Source: Pseudomonadales bacterium (lineage in GTDB: Bacteria > Pseudomonadota > Gammaproteobacteria > Pseudomonadales > Azotimanducaceae). From it: a stretch of 64,000 nucleotides of DNA. The stretch is from assembly GCA_028281885.1 (NCBI GenBank), contig JANQJA010000020.1:149577-213576 (forward strand), written 5' to 3'. Shown piece after piece: positions 7,923-16,436 of the stretch (positions are counted from its first letter, which is position 1; the number at the start of each line of letters is the position of its first letter). The notes beneath the pieces are model-generated. The model worked only from the letters and a program-made list of their open reading frames with translations. It was not told the origin of the DNA and ran no database searches. The translations under genes and the position numbers were made by a program.

Positions 7923-9107
7923 CTAGTTTACCTCGACCGGAAGTCCGGTTTCCTCCGCGTAGATTTCCTTGAGGATACGTCGCCATTGTTCGTACTGTGC
8001 ATTTGCTGTGCCGCTCAGCTCAATGGTTCTTCCCTCAATGTCGAGGACAAATGGCGCGATCTCGGCGCCGAGTGACTGGCTTAGCTCACGCAGGGATTCC
8101 TCGTGAATCTCCGCTTCCTTGCGACGATCGAGGCCGCTTTTGACCAGCCCGATACCGCCGACGACGGAACCGACGGCGGCAGTCTGGCCCGCATAGGTGC
8201 CGCTCTCACTGCCGGCATAGAGGCCACCGGCGATCAGGGCAGCGCCGCCGAGCAGTCGGCTGGTGGCCTGGCGTTCCATTTGCCGCAGCTTGATGGCCTC
8301 ATCGTAGGTCGCGAATCGCCATTCATCATAGGATGGCTTCATCTCACGATAGAACTTGCCGTAAAAATCGTCGAGCGTGTCGATCAACAGATATTCACGT
8401 TCCTTGATCCGGTTGACCCGGTCGAGCATGCGATCGCTGTCTGAGGGCAGGTTATTGATCCTGACTCGCGAGCCGTTGTCGTCAAGGTACTCACCGAAGG
8501 CTTCCGATGACAGGGCCCGCGCGTATTTGAGTTGGGAAATCTGTCGGATGTTGGTGATCGTCTCCTGGTCGAGTTGGTCACGCATTGCCAGCAGGTCGTC
8601 AGCGACCTGATTGTAGAAATCCTGGAACGGATCTTCCTTCGGCCGTTCGTAGGAATATTTGCTGGCGTTGTCCTCAAAGACCTTATTGATCCATTTGCGT
8701 CCGCTCGAATCGGTGGCGACGATCCGCGCCCGCAGGGTCTCCCCGTCAGACAGCAGAATCTCACCGCTAATACTGACATCAACCGCATCAGACTGATCTG
8801 GCGTGACCCGCACGGCGCCCCAGTTTCCGGTGAGTTCCAGCGTGTCCTTGAGTTGATATGCGACGTACCTGGATTCGGCGTGACGGACGTCAGGCACGAT
8901 ACGTTTCCGCTCAACGTCTGCTTGATCGCTGGGAATGCCGGGTTCGAGGGGCATCACGCCAACATCGAGGAGCAGTTCCGGTGGCATGAAGACGGTCGAC
9001 TGTCGCGCCGGTGTTGGGTTGGCGTCGACAACCGTCGTGTTGGTGCATCCGGCGATCAGTAACGACCCGATAGCGGTCAGGATGGTTCTCGAAAATGGCT
9101 GCAGCAT
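7923..9107 (-). CDS. Lipoprotein with glycine-zipper-like segment
   Basis: The ATG at 9105-9107 has GGA about 7 nt upstream and is preferred to the in-frame TTG two codons earlier. The 394-residue product has a lipoprotein signal ending in LLIAGC, so it is anchored in the inner or outer membrane. The N-terminal half (about 40-170) looks alpha/beta, and the middle is helical with many charged residues. A Gly/Ala-rich stretch near 290-325 (LLGGAALIAGGLYAG, VGSVVGGIGL) looks like a glycine zipper. I do not recognise a named family. It lies 25 bp upstream of the pseudokinase gene and 15 bp downstream of another lipoprotein, so it belongs to the same transcript. Confidence 0.8.
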   Translation of the reverse strand: MLQPFSRTILTAIGSLLIAGCTNTTVVDANPTPARQSTVFMPPELLLDVGVMPLEPGIPSDQADVERKRIVPDVRHAESRYVAYQLKDTLELTGNWGAVRVTPDQSDAVDVSISGEILLSDGETLRARIVATDSSGRKWINKVFEDNASKYSYERPKEDPFQDFYNQVADDLLAMRDQLDQETITNIRQISQLKYARALSSEAFGEYLDDNGSRVRINNLPSDSDRMLDRVNRIKEREYLLIDTLDDFYGKFYREMKPSYDEWRFATYDEAIKLRQMERQATSRLLGGAALIAGGLYAGSESGTYAGQTAAVGSVVGGIGLVKSGLDRRKEAEIHEESLRELSQSLGAEIAPFVLDIEGRTIELSGTANAQYEQWRRILKEIYAEETGLPVEVN

Positions 9108-9122
9108 GATCAATCCGGTTTT

Positions 9123-10481
9123 TTAAAGTCCCGACTTGTAGCGACGATATTCTTCCCAGAGCTTTTCGCGCAGATCGAGATCGTCTTCTGCCATCGCGGC
9201 TTCGCGAAGCTGTTGGGCAACAATGTCGTCATCATTGCCCGGGCCAATATCTTCCGGCACGATAGCGACCTGGCTTTCATCGCCCTGGTCCGTTGCCGCG
9301 CCAACGGAGTCGACACCATTGGTGGTTTTCTCATCGTCACGCTCGTCCTCGCGACCTGAACCATCAGGACTGCCGCTTCCGATGACGACCTCGTCCGGCA
9401 ATACGTCGCCTGCCGCAGGCAGGTCAGATTCCTCTTCATTGGCACCTGGTTGCAGCACCGTACGTCGCGCCATCAGGATCTTGGTATCAAAGTCTCCCAG
9501 GGAGTCTTCCAGTTCCTGCTCAAGCTCGCCTGTGGCTGCCGGGAGGCCTGCTGCCTCCAGCACATCGAAGTCAGGCAGTCCTTCGACCGCGTCCGTTGCG
9601 ATCACGATGGCGACATTGGCGTCATTGAGGGTGGCTTCGGCCTGGTCATAGACATCGCTGGTCTGGGGGTCGCTGCTACGTGCCGTCAGCAGATCCTGGC
9701 CTGCCACGATCACCATGATTCTTGCCCGGGCGAGCATTTCCTGTGCTCTTGCCATGTCGTCAGTGGACTCGGCACGGGCGACGGCGTCTCCCGCCTGCTG
9801 GAGCTGGATGCCAGCCTCGATCATCGCCTGCTGGGCCTCCCGGACAGCTTCGCTCAGCTCAGTGTCGCCCGCAGGGGATCTGTCTCCGGCCATGTCAGAA
9901 CTGCTTGACGCACTATCGGGTGATGCTGAGGCGGGTTGGCTGTCTGCAAAGACTAGTTCATCGGAAGCTGAATCGGCGGGTTCCATTTCCGGCATCAGCG
10001 GGTCTGGCGCTTCATTGCCAGCCTTGCCGATCTGTTCCGCCGCCTGGGCAACTTGTTCGCCGGCCTTTTTCAGTTGTTCGCCAGCGGCTTCTCGCTCGCC
10101 TGACGATGAGTCGGAGGAAGATTCAGACGAGTCGGATGATTTTGGGCCCGACTCTTCTCCGGATGCGGGTTTGCCTGATGACATATCAGGCAGTGTGGTT
10201 GCCACGGATGGCTGACCTGATGGCGAAGGCAAGGACGGAGAAGGCATCGACGGCGAGGGCATGGATGGAGAGGGCATCGATGGACCGGGTCTCGACGGAC
10301 CGGGTGACGGCTGGCTCGGCGAGGGCGGACCTTGCGACGGGCTCTGTGACGGACTTTGTGATGGGGATGGCGGTCGCTGGGGCTGTTGCTGGGCTTGTTG
10401 CTGTGCCGTCTTGCAGCCGCCAAGTACCAGCAGTGTGGTGACGATACCAGTGCCTAAAACCTGTTTGGCCGAAATCCTCAT
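9123..10481 (-). CDS. Lipoprotein with Pro/Ser-rich repeat linker and helical domain
   Basis: First gene of the minus-strand operon. I choose the ATG at 10479-10481 because GGAGAA sits 5-6 nt upstream; an ATG at 10502 has no visible ribosome-binding site. The 452-residue protein has a lipobox (VLGGC). A very Pro/Ser-rich tract follows at about 35-90, made of repeated PSQS and PSMPS units, then an acidic Ser-rich stretch. A helical Ala/Gln/Glu-rich region resembling DUF4398-type helices (about 200-280, for example ARAQEMLARARIMV) comes next, with a disordered acidic tail. The low-complexity tract suggests a flexible tether spanning the periplasm or cell wall. Function is unknown; operon context ties it to the ExbB/VWA machine. 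Confidence 0.8.
   Translation of the reverse strand: MRISAKQVLGTGIVTTLLVLGGCKTAQQQAQQQPQRPPSPSQSPSQSPSQGPPSPSQPSPGPSRPGPSMPSPSMPSPSMPSPSLPSPSGQPSVATTLPDMSSGKPASGEESGPKSSDSSESSSDSSSGEREAAGEQLKKAGEQVAQAAEQIGKAGNEAPDPLMPEMEPADSASDELVFADSQPASASPDSASSSSDMAGDRSPAGDTELSEAVREAQQAMIEAGIQLQQAGDAVARAESTDDMARAQEMLARARIMVIVAGQDLLTARSSDPQTSDVYDQAEATLNDANVAIVIATDAVEGLPDFDVLEAAGLPAATGELEQELEDSLGDFDTKILMARRTVLQPGANEEESDLPAAGDVLPDEVVIGSGSPDGSGREDERDDEKTTNGVDSVGAATDQGDESQVAIVPEDIGPGNDDDIVAQQLREAAMAEDDLDLREKLWEEYRRYKSGL
10208..10376. repeat. Low-complexity tandem codon repeats (Pro/Ser tract)
   Basis: The DNA encoding the Pro/Ser linker of the lipoprotein is built of short near-repeats such as ggcatcgacggcgagg/ggcatggatggagagg and ctctgtgacgga/ctttgtgatggg. 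These translate on the minus strand to PSMPS and PSQS units. The tract is prone to slippage and likely varies in copy number between strains. Confidence 0.7.
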
Positions 10482-10750
10482 GATTTCTCCGGAATCCGCC
10501 ATCGTCGCGGAATCGTTGGGTGTAGGCGGAATTGTGTCAGATTCTGCCTGAAGTGTAACTGAACGGGCCGCGCGGGCGTCCTTTCTATTGGACCGGCGGT
10601 GGGGCTGGATCGTTCCACGCCTGCTACCTGGTCTGCTGCGTTGGCAATGACGGCGAGGACCGCAGAGAAGATACCATGTTGCTTTCCGGTCCTGTTTAGG
10701 TGAACTATTGACCTTGTCACGGGACTAAAGGGTTAAGCGGTATCTCTGAA
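10482..10750. promoter_or_regulatory. Divergent intergenic region between two lipoprotein operons
   Basis: About 270 bp separates the divergent lipoprotein starts and must hold promoters for both directions. A TTGACC at 10709-10714 could be a plus-strand -35, but I see no convincing -10 at the right distance. No operator palindrome stands out. Confidence 0.4.
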
Positions 10751-11401
10751 ATGAAGACGAACAGTCTTTGTATTTTGCTCGTGCTCTCCCTGTCGGGATG
10801 TACGACCAGTGTCATGGTCGAAGGTACCGTGCCGACGCCGCTCGTCGCAAAGATGCCAGCGCGGGTTGGTCTTTATTTCTCACCGGACTTCAAATCCTTC
10901 AGGCACGAAGAAACCATTGAACAACGCGGCTCTTACCAGGTGGATATGGGCCAGCAAAATCTGACGTTCTTCCGTAACCTGATGAAGGCAATGTTCGAAT
11001 CCACGGTGGAAGTCGATGAGCCGCTTTTGCCTTCGGAGACGGCGACCGGTATTGATGGTGTGATCGTGCCGGAGATTTTGAAATATGGTTTTCTGACGCC
11101 GGCGGTCAGCGGACTCAACTTCTATTCGGCGTCTATTCACTATCGGGTCGCACTGTTCGATGTTGCTGGCAACAAGGTCGGAGACTGGACGCTGGTCGGG
11201 TATGGCAAGGCCGAAGGTGGAGTATTCTCCGGCAGTGACGCACTGCGTGAAGCAACGCTGCTGGCGATAAGAGATGGTGGCGCGCGCATCGCCATTGATC
11301 TGCCGCTGGAGCCGGCGGTGGTTGACTGGCTGCAACAGGTTGAGGACGCCAGCGCGGTCTCCGGTAGTGCGGCTACGCCTGCCGAGGGAGGCGAATCTTG
11401 A
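10751..11401 (+). CDS. Lipoprotein, unknown family, divergent from the ExbB operon
   Basis: A 216-residue protein with a lipobox (LSLSGC) after a short basic N-terminus. The mature part begins with a predicted beta-rich domain (PARVGLYFSPDFKSF), then alternating strands and helices including GIDGVIVPEILKYGF and SASIHYRVALFD, and a disordered Ala/Gly-rich tail. The fold pattern recalls small outer-membrane lipoproteins with a CsgG/LptE-like alpha-beta layout, but I cannot assign a family. The stop overlaps the next lipoprotein start by 4 bp. Divergence from the ExbB/VWA operon suggests shared control. Confidence 0.75.
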   Translation: MKTNSLCILLVLSLSGCTTSVMVEGTVPTPLVAKMPARVGLYFSPDFKSFRHEETIEQRGSYQVDMGQQNLTFFRNLMKAMFESTVEVDEPLLPSETATGIDGVIVPEILKYGFLTPAVSGLNFYSASIHYRVALFDVAGNKVGDWTLVGYGKAEGGVFSGSDALREATLLAIRDGGARIAIDLPLEPAVVDWLQQVEDASAVSGSAATPAEGGES

Positions 11402-12078
11402 GGCTCTCGATCATGCTGATGATGGCCGCGCTGGTTTCCGGCTGTGTCTCGTCGCGGATTGAACAGTCCCGCACCGCAACCACCGGTATCGAAACGGATG
11501 AGGCAATCGTGCTGTTGGGCCGTGCCAGCTACAATGACCGGCAGACCGAAGAAAGCTTTACGGACTGTATTGCCGATACGTTGTCAGCGGGTGATGACCC
11601 GATCAGGCTGATTCCCCAGGACGAATTCAAGGATGAACTTTATCCCTGGTTCGAACCGAGAACTGCGCCGACCAGTGCTGATGAGCTGTCGACGCTGTTT
11701 GATCAGCCCGGTGTTCGTGACCGGATCGAGGAGGCGCAGGTGCGTTACCTGGCCTGGATCGATGGGGACACCATCATCATCGACCAGGGCGGGAGTTTCA
11801 GTTGCACCATATCGTCGTTTGGCGGCGGCTGTTTCGGCATGAGCTACTGGGAAGAAGACGCCTCCTATGAAGCGTCAATCTGGGACCTGCATAATCTGAC
11901 CGCCGCCGGGGAAATCAGCGCCGATGCCAATGGCACGTCCTATCTTGCCGGTTTGATTCTGCCGATTCCCATCATGGCGCGACCTGGCAATGCGGCCTGC
12001 AAGGCGCTTGCCTCGCAGCTGCGTGAGTTTCTTGTGGGTGATGTCGTCACGACGGGTGACGGGGCAGGAGAAATCTAA
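11398..12078 (+). CDS. Lipoprotein, unknown family
   Basis: A 226-residue lipoprotein (signal MRLSIMLMMAALVSGC) coupled by a TTGA overlap to the preceding lipoprotein: the start is a TTG at 11398. The mature domain has an alpha/beta pattern with a central Cys-containing, Gly-rich segment (FSCTISSFGGGCFGMSYW) followed by EASIWDLHNLTAAGEISA. The latter resembles stress- or adhesion-related lipoproteins that report on WD-like beta strands. No named family is recognised. Its 3' end abuts the convergent TPR gene with no spacer. Confidence 0.72.
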   Translation: MRLSIMLMMAALVSGCVSSRIEQSRTATTGIETDEAIVLLGRASYNDRQTEESFTDCIADTLSAGDDPIRLIPQDEFKDELYPWFEPRTAPTSADELSTLFDQPGVRDRIEEAQVRYLAWIDGDTIIIDQGGSFSCTISSFGGGCFGMSYWEEDASYEASIWDLHNLTAAGEISADANGTSYLAGLILPIPIMARPGNAACKALASQLREFLVGDVVTTGDGAGEI

Positions 12079-13479
12079 TCAGGGTCCCGTTGGGCTCGCT
12101 TTCATTGACGCGTCGAAAGTGGGATCTCTCGGCCACACCCTGAAGGTCTGGTGCAGACTCATACCTTTTGTCGCCACCGGATCGCCATCAACCATCCTCG
12201 GTCGGAATTTGGTTCCCCGGAGCACTGACCGCAGTGACGCGAGGTCGCCGTTGGGCACGTTGCTGTCGACGATCTTGATACTGGCTACCCGACCGTTGTC
12301 CATGACCTGATATTCGACGTCCGCATAAAGGTGTGTGCCTTCTTCCACGGATAGTGGCTGACGATTGATGGCGATGATGCGTACCTCTTCCGGGAATAGC
12401 CGCTTCGGCGTGCCGAACAGTTCGTTACGAGTCCCTTCATAGGCAGGCTCCTGTAGCAGGGCCCAGGCCTCCCGATAGGTCTTTTTGGCACGACCGTCAC
12501 CGGTAATGGTGTAAATGTCGGCGAGATCGACCAGCGCTGCGGCCCGATCCGGAATGTCTGTGTCCGGGTTGCTGGTGACGATCCTGGCGGCGCGCTCATG
12601 TGCGCTTTCGGCAAATCGTGCGGAAGAACCCTGCAGGAGTCTGGCACTGGCGAGATCTTTCAGCAGCGGTACCAGGCGGAGATCGTTCTCTCCATACTTT
12701 GTCTCGATAATGTCAATAGCCCGTTCGAACAGGTCGATGGATTCGCGAAACAGTGCAGTCCGGTAGGGCGTCGTAAAGGCTTCGGCCTGGGATTTCATTT
12801 CAATGCTGGGGGTGGCGGGCAACACGGGGAAGGTGTCTGCACGACTGGCGAAGTACGAGCCAACACTTGCCAGCACGGGAACCAGCCCTTCACTGTCCTC
12901 GCCGAGGACCTGCTCGTTGATGCGCAGGTTGAAGCGTTGCTCCCTGTCTGCCGACAGGATCATTCCCTTCGCGAGGTGAACTGCGGTGAGTTGTTGAATG
13001 ATCGGAAGTTGCGATTCGTTGTAGACCCCCTGCTGGCGATGCGTGATGTGCTGGGCGCGGCGCAGGTCATCCTCCGCTTGTTCCATCGCACCTGAATTGA
13101 CATTGATGATGGCCCGGGCCACCAGCAGGTCCACGAGGGTCTCGCTGAATGGTCCGACGTTCTCATCAACCTGGCTGACGGCATCGCTCAGATGCTGAAC
13201 GGCTTCGTCACTGTTTCCGGCGAGCGCCTTCATGATGCCCAGGTTGCCGATCAGGATGGGTTTCGCCGGGGAATCGGCCAATCTGGCTGTGAGCGCATTG
13301 AGTTGTTCGGTTGCCCGATCCAGGTTCTGAGTGGACAGGTCACTCAGAATGACGTCGAAGACTTCCTGCTCTGCCTGGGCCAGATCCTGCGGCATCATGA
13401 TGTAGTCGACCAACAGATCAGTCCCCCGTGCCGGTCCGATAACCAGCGAGAGGAAGATAAAGGCTGTGCAGCGTCGCAT
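12079..13479 (-). CDS. Exported TPR protein with TonB-C-like C-terminus (copy 2)
   Basis: A 466-residue protein with a Sec signal peptide (RRCTAFIFLSLVIGPARG). A long helical TPR-like region at about 30-350 carries alternating A/L/Y positions (AVQHLSDAVSQVDENVG, LFERAIDIIETKYGEN). The C-terminal beta/alpha module at about 365-450 (NGRVASIKIVDSNVPNGD, GTKFRPRMVDGDPVATKG) matches the energy-transducer TonB C-terminal pattern. There is no N-terminal membrane anchor as in real TonB, so it is probably a periplasmic protein that uses the domain for contacts. It is translationally coupled (ATGA) to the upstream paralogue and ends flush with the convergent lipoprotein gene. Confidence 0.8.
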   Translation of the reverse strand: MRRCTAFIFLSLVIGPARGTDLLVDYIMMPQDLAQAEQEVFDVILSDLSTQNLDRATEQLNALTARLADSPAKPILIGNLGIMKALAGNSDEAVQHLSDAVSQVDENVGPFSETLVDLLVARAIINVNSGAMEQAEDDLRRAQHITHRQQGVYNESQLPIIQQLTAVHLAKGMILSADREQRFNLRINEQVLGEDSEGLVPVLASVGSYFASRADTFPVLPATPSIEMKSQAEAFTTPYRTALFRESIDLFERAIDIIETKYGENDLRLVPLLKDLASARLLQGSSARFAESAHERAARIVTSNPDTDIPDRAAALVDLADIYTITGDGRAKKTYREAWALLQEPAYEGTRNELFGTPKRLFPEEVRIIAINRQPLSVEEGTHLYADVEYQVMDNGRVASIKIVDSNVPNGDLASLRSVLRGTKFRPRMVDGDPVATKGMSLHQTFRVWPRDPTFDASMKASPTGP

Positions 13480-14771
13480 CAGTGGAAGGTCTGGGTCAGA
13501 GTAACGTTTTCTGTTGCAACGGGTTCGCCGTCCACGATTCGGGGTCGAAAATACGCCTTGTACATCGCCTTGCGTAGCAGTCGCTTCAGTCGATGAGGCG
13601 CCTCCCCGATTATTCTTACATCAGATGCCCTGCCGTCGGGAGTAACGGTGAACTGCATCTCTACCTCCAGTTTGGCCAGCTTGTCTGCATTGCTGGCAGA
13701 CACCGGCATGATTTTCCGAAGCTGTCGCAGGACGAACTGGAAGGGCTGTCCGACCATTGCCCGCACCTTTTCTTCGTCGCGATTGACGTGACTGAGTGGT
13801 TCGGTCAGGTGAAACGGACGCGCCGTGTCAGTCAGTGGTACCAGGAACAGCTGGGGTGTATAGGAAGTCATATTCATTTGTTCAGACCGGCTCACCTGGC
13901 GATACCTTGCATAGCCAAATGCATCCCGTTCGATTTTGTAGACGCGCCTGCTGGGATGATCGTTGTCTGGCAGAACTTCTGCCATGGCGATCTGCACGGG
14001 CTGCTCGAACTGGGCGGCAGCCATGTTCGGATCAAGCGCTTCCCAGCTTTGACGATAGGCTTCCCCGGCCCGGGACTTCTTGCCGCTGGCCAGATAAGCA
14101 TCTCCCAGTGCTGAATAGACAGCGGCACGTTCATCACCGGGCAGTTCCGGATGGTTTTCAACGATGTCGCTTGCTTGTTCCAATGGTCGATAGCTGCAGC
14201 AGATTCGCTGCATGCGCTGGAGCCGGGCAAGCTCCATCAGGGGAGCAATCAGGCGAACATCCTGATCTTCGCCCTGTTGCTCAATGATGTCGGTAATTCG
14301 CTCCAACGACTTTCGGGCATTGGCGAATTGTCCAGTATCTGCATACCAGCGGCCCATCCGCTCAAGAGAAGGGAGTAACGCCAGACTATCTTCGCCAAGG
14401 GACCGCTCCGAGATATAGGCAGAGAGTTGTTGCTGTTGATCGGCATTCTCGATCTTGTCGAGGGAGACGTAGATCTCGGTCATCAGATCGAGAACTTCAA
14501 TCTGCCGCAAAGAGTGCACACCTTCATTCCGGTGGATGATGTGCTGCGCCAGTTTCAGCGACTCTTCTGCCTCGTTAGCATTACCTTCGAGTGTCTGAGT
14601 GCGTGCCAGATCGATCAACGGATCAATTTGATCCGCGTCAAAATTCCGGACCTCGGACGGGGCGACCAATGCGACATCTGAACGCGGATCGGAGACCGTT
14701 TCGGCGAAGGATTGGGAGACGCACAACAAGGTCAGTGCGACCCCGGTCATTTGTTGTGTGAGTGCGTTCAT
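13479..14771 (-). CDS. Exported TPR protein with TonB-C-like C-terminus (copy 1)
   Basis: I place the start at the ATG 14769-14771 because it opens the signal peptide (TGVALTLLCVSQSFA). The frame is open for 35 more codons upstream but those look non-coding. The 430-residue product has the same plan as the next gene: TPR-like helices in the first 270 residues (SLKLAQHIIHRNEG, ARKSLERITDIIEQQGED) and a TonB-C-like end (TPDGRASDVRIIGEAPH, KAYFRPRIVDGEPVATEN). The two genes are tandem paralogues in one transcript, with a 4-bp overlap. Partner or pathway is unknown; proximity to an ExbB/ExbD-type machine makes a link plausible but unproven. Confidence 0.8.
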   Translation of the reverse strand: MNALTQQMTGVALTLLCVSQSFAETVSDPRSDVALVAPSEVRNFDADQIDPLIDLARTQTLEGNANEAEESLKLAQHIIHRNEGVHSLRQIEVLDLMTEIYVSLDKIENADQQQQLSAYISERSLGEDSLALLPSLERMGRWYADTGQFANARKSLERITDIIEQQGEDQDVRLIAPLMELARLQRMQRICCSYRPLEQASDIVENHPELPGDERAAVYSALGDAYLASGKKSRAGEAYRQSWEALDPNMAAAQFEQPVQIAMAEVLPDNDHPSRRVYKIERDAFGYARYRQVSRSEQMNMTSYTPQLFLVPLTDTARPFHLTEPLSHVNRDEEKVRAMVGQPFQFVLRQLRKIMPVSASNADKLAKLEVEMQFTVTPDGRASDVRIIGEAPHRLKRLLRKAMYKAYFRPRIVDGEPVATENVTLTQTFH

Positions 14772-14990
14772 TGTGTGAGAGTTCAACCGATGGCTCGTTG
14801 ATCTGAGCATTATTAACAAGAGAGTCGCATCCTGTAAATTGGCCGAAAAATGGCTGCTGGCTGGTATTGAAACCACGGAACATAACGCCGGTGCCGACGG
14901 TCAGAGTTGCTGAGGCACGATGTTGAAACATCTTGTTCACATCACGTTAAGCCGATTTGTGACATCCTCATTTCATCGAGGTGGCAGGGC

Positions 14991-16436
14991 ATGAAACACT
15001 GCAACATGAAGATGCTTCATAACGGTGCACTGGCCATAATCTGGCTGCTGTATGCCGGGTTGTGCTTTGCAATGTCCGAAGAGAAAGAGATTGAACTGGG
15101 TGCCGCAGAGCATCAAAAGATCATTGCCCAGTACGGCGTCTACCGAAACAAGGAACTGACCGACTATGTCACCCAGGTGGGTCAGCGGGTCGCGAAGGAA
15201 AGCAGCCGGCCCGATCTCGAATACCACTTCACCGTCCTTGATGACGACATGATTAACGCATTCGCGTTGCCGGGCGGTTATATCTACGTCACTCGCGGCA
15301 TTCTCACCCACCTCAACTCGGAAGCTGAGCTGGCAGCAGTCCTCGGTCACGAGATTGCGCATGTTACTGAGAAACACGCAATCCGTAACCAGAATCGCGG
15401 CAAGCTGCTTGGTGCGCTGTCGACGGTGGCCGCAGTGGTGACCGGGGCGCCGGGCGTGTATGAACTCGGCAATATTTTTGGCGGCGTTCTGCTGACCGGT
15501 TACAGCCGTGAGTTTGAACTGGAGGCAGACCAGGTCGGTGCGCGTTACATGGCCAAAGCAGGCTATACACCCGATGCCATGCTGAACACGATTGAAATCC
15601 TGAAGAACAAGGACCGTATCGAGATTGAGCAGGCAAGGCTCGAGGACCGCAAACCAAACGTTTATCACGGCTTCCTTTCAACTCACCCGGACAATGACAC
15701 CCGTTACCGGCAGGTCATCAAGGAGTCCCAGAGTCTTTTGACTGATCAGCAGCAGTTTCTCGGCGTTGACGAATTCATGGAGAGATTGAACGGAATGGCC
15801 TACGGCAGTTCGCGCCAGGCTGGCATCGTTAGAGGCAATACGTTTTATCATCCGCGACTGGGAATCAAGATGAATTTCCCTGACAACTGGCGGCTGGAGA
15901 CGGTTCCCCGGGGGATTCTCATGATGTCGCAGAAATCTGATGCAGCGTTTGCGATTTCTACGTCGCGGATGCCGAGCCGACTCGAAGCGAGACAATTTAT
16001 TACTGAGGGGCTTGGCTATGAACTGCGCGAGGGGAGGGAGATGACCATCGCTGGTATGCCCGCGTTTATTGGCATCGCGGAACGGGCCCAGTCACCCTAT
16101 GGCCCCAGACCGGTTCGTCTGGCGGTGGTGTTCGACACCCGCAAGCGGATTGCTTTCGTGCTGACCGGGGCAGGGCAGTATGACCTGCGCAATATTGCCA
16201 ACGACCGCGAGTTCATCGCGACGATTTTTTCCTTCGACCTGATGGATCGCGAGGATTTCCGCGATGCCCGGGAACCACGATTGCAGATCGTTCGCGCGGA
16301 ACAGGGAACCACCATGGAATTACTGGCCGCCGAGTCACCGATTACCAACTATGCGCTCGACAAGCTTAGGGTGATAAATGGCCTGTACCCGACAGGTCAA
16401 CCGGAGCCGGGACAGCTCATCAAGATTGTCGATTGA
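14991..16436 (+). CDS. M48-family zinc metalloprotease, BepA-like
   Basis: I choose the ATG at 14991, preceded by GGTGGCAGGG, since it opens a signal peptide (LAIIWLLYAGLCFA); the frame extends further upstream without support. The 481-residue product carries the M48 zinc site GHEIAHVTEKHA at about residues 120-131, the third ligand in ELEADQVGARYM, and the family's ALPGGYIYVTRGIL strand. The C-terminal 200 residues hold a beta-rich domain and a short LysM-like end (KLRVINGLYPTG, GQLIKIVD). BepA/LoiP-type periplasmic proteases help outer-membrane protein assembly and quality control. Its 3' end overlaps the convergent LLM gene by 17 bp. Confidence 0.92.
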   Translation: MKHCNMKMLHNGALAIIWLLYAGLCFAMSEEKEIELGAAEHQKIIAQYGVYRNKELTDYVTQVGQRVAKESSRPDLEYHFTVLDDDMINAFALPGGYIYVTRGILTHLNSEAELAAVLGHEIAHVTEKHAIRNQNRGKLLGALSTVAAVVTGAPGVYELGNIFGGVLLTGYSREFELEADQVGARYMAKAGYTPDAMLNTIEILKNKDRIEIEQARLEDRKPNVYHGFLSTHPDNDTRYRQVIKESQSLLTDQQQFLGVDEFMERLNGMAYGSSRQAGIVRGNTFYHPRLGIKMNFPDNWRLETVPRGILMMSQKSDAAFAISTSRMPSRLEARQFITEGLGYELREGREMTIAGMPAFIGIAERAQSPYGPRPVRLAVVFDTRKRIAFVLTGAGQYDLRNIANDREFIATIFSFDLMDREDFRDAREPRLQIVRAEQGTTMELLAAESPITNYALDKLRVINGLYPTGQPEPGQLIKIVD

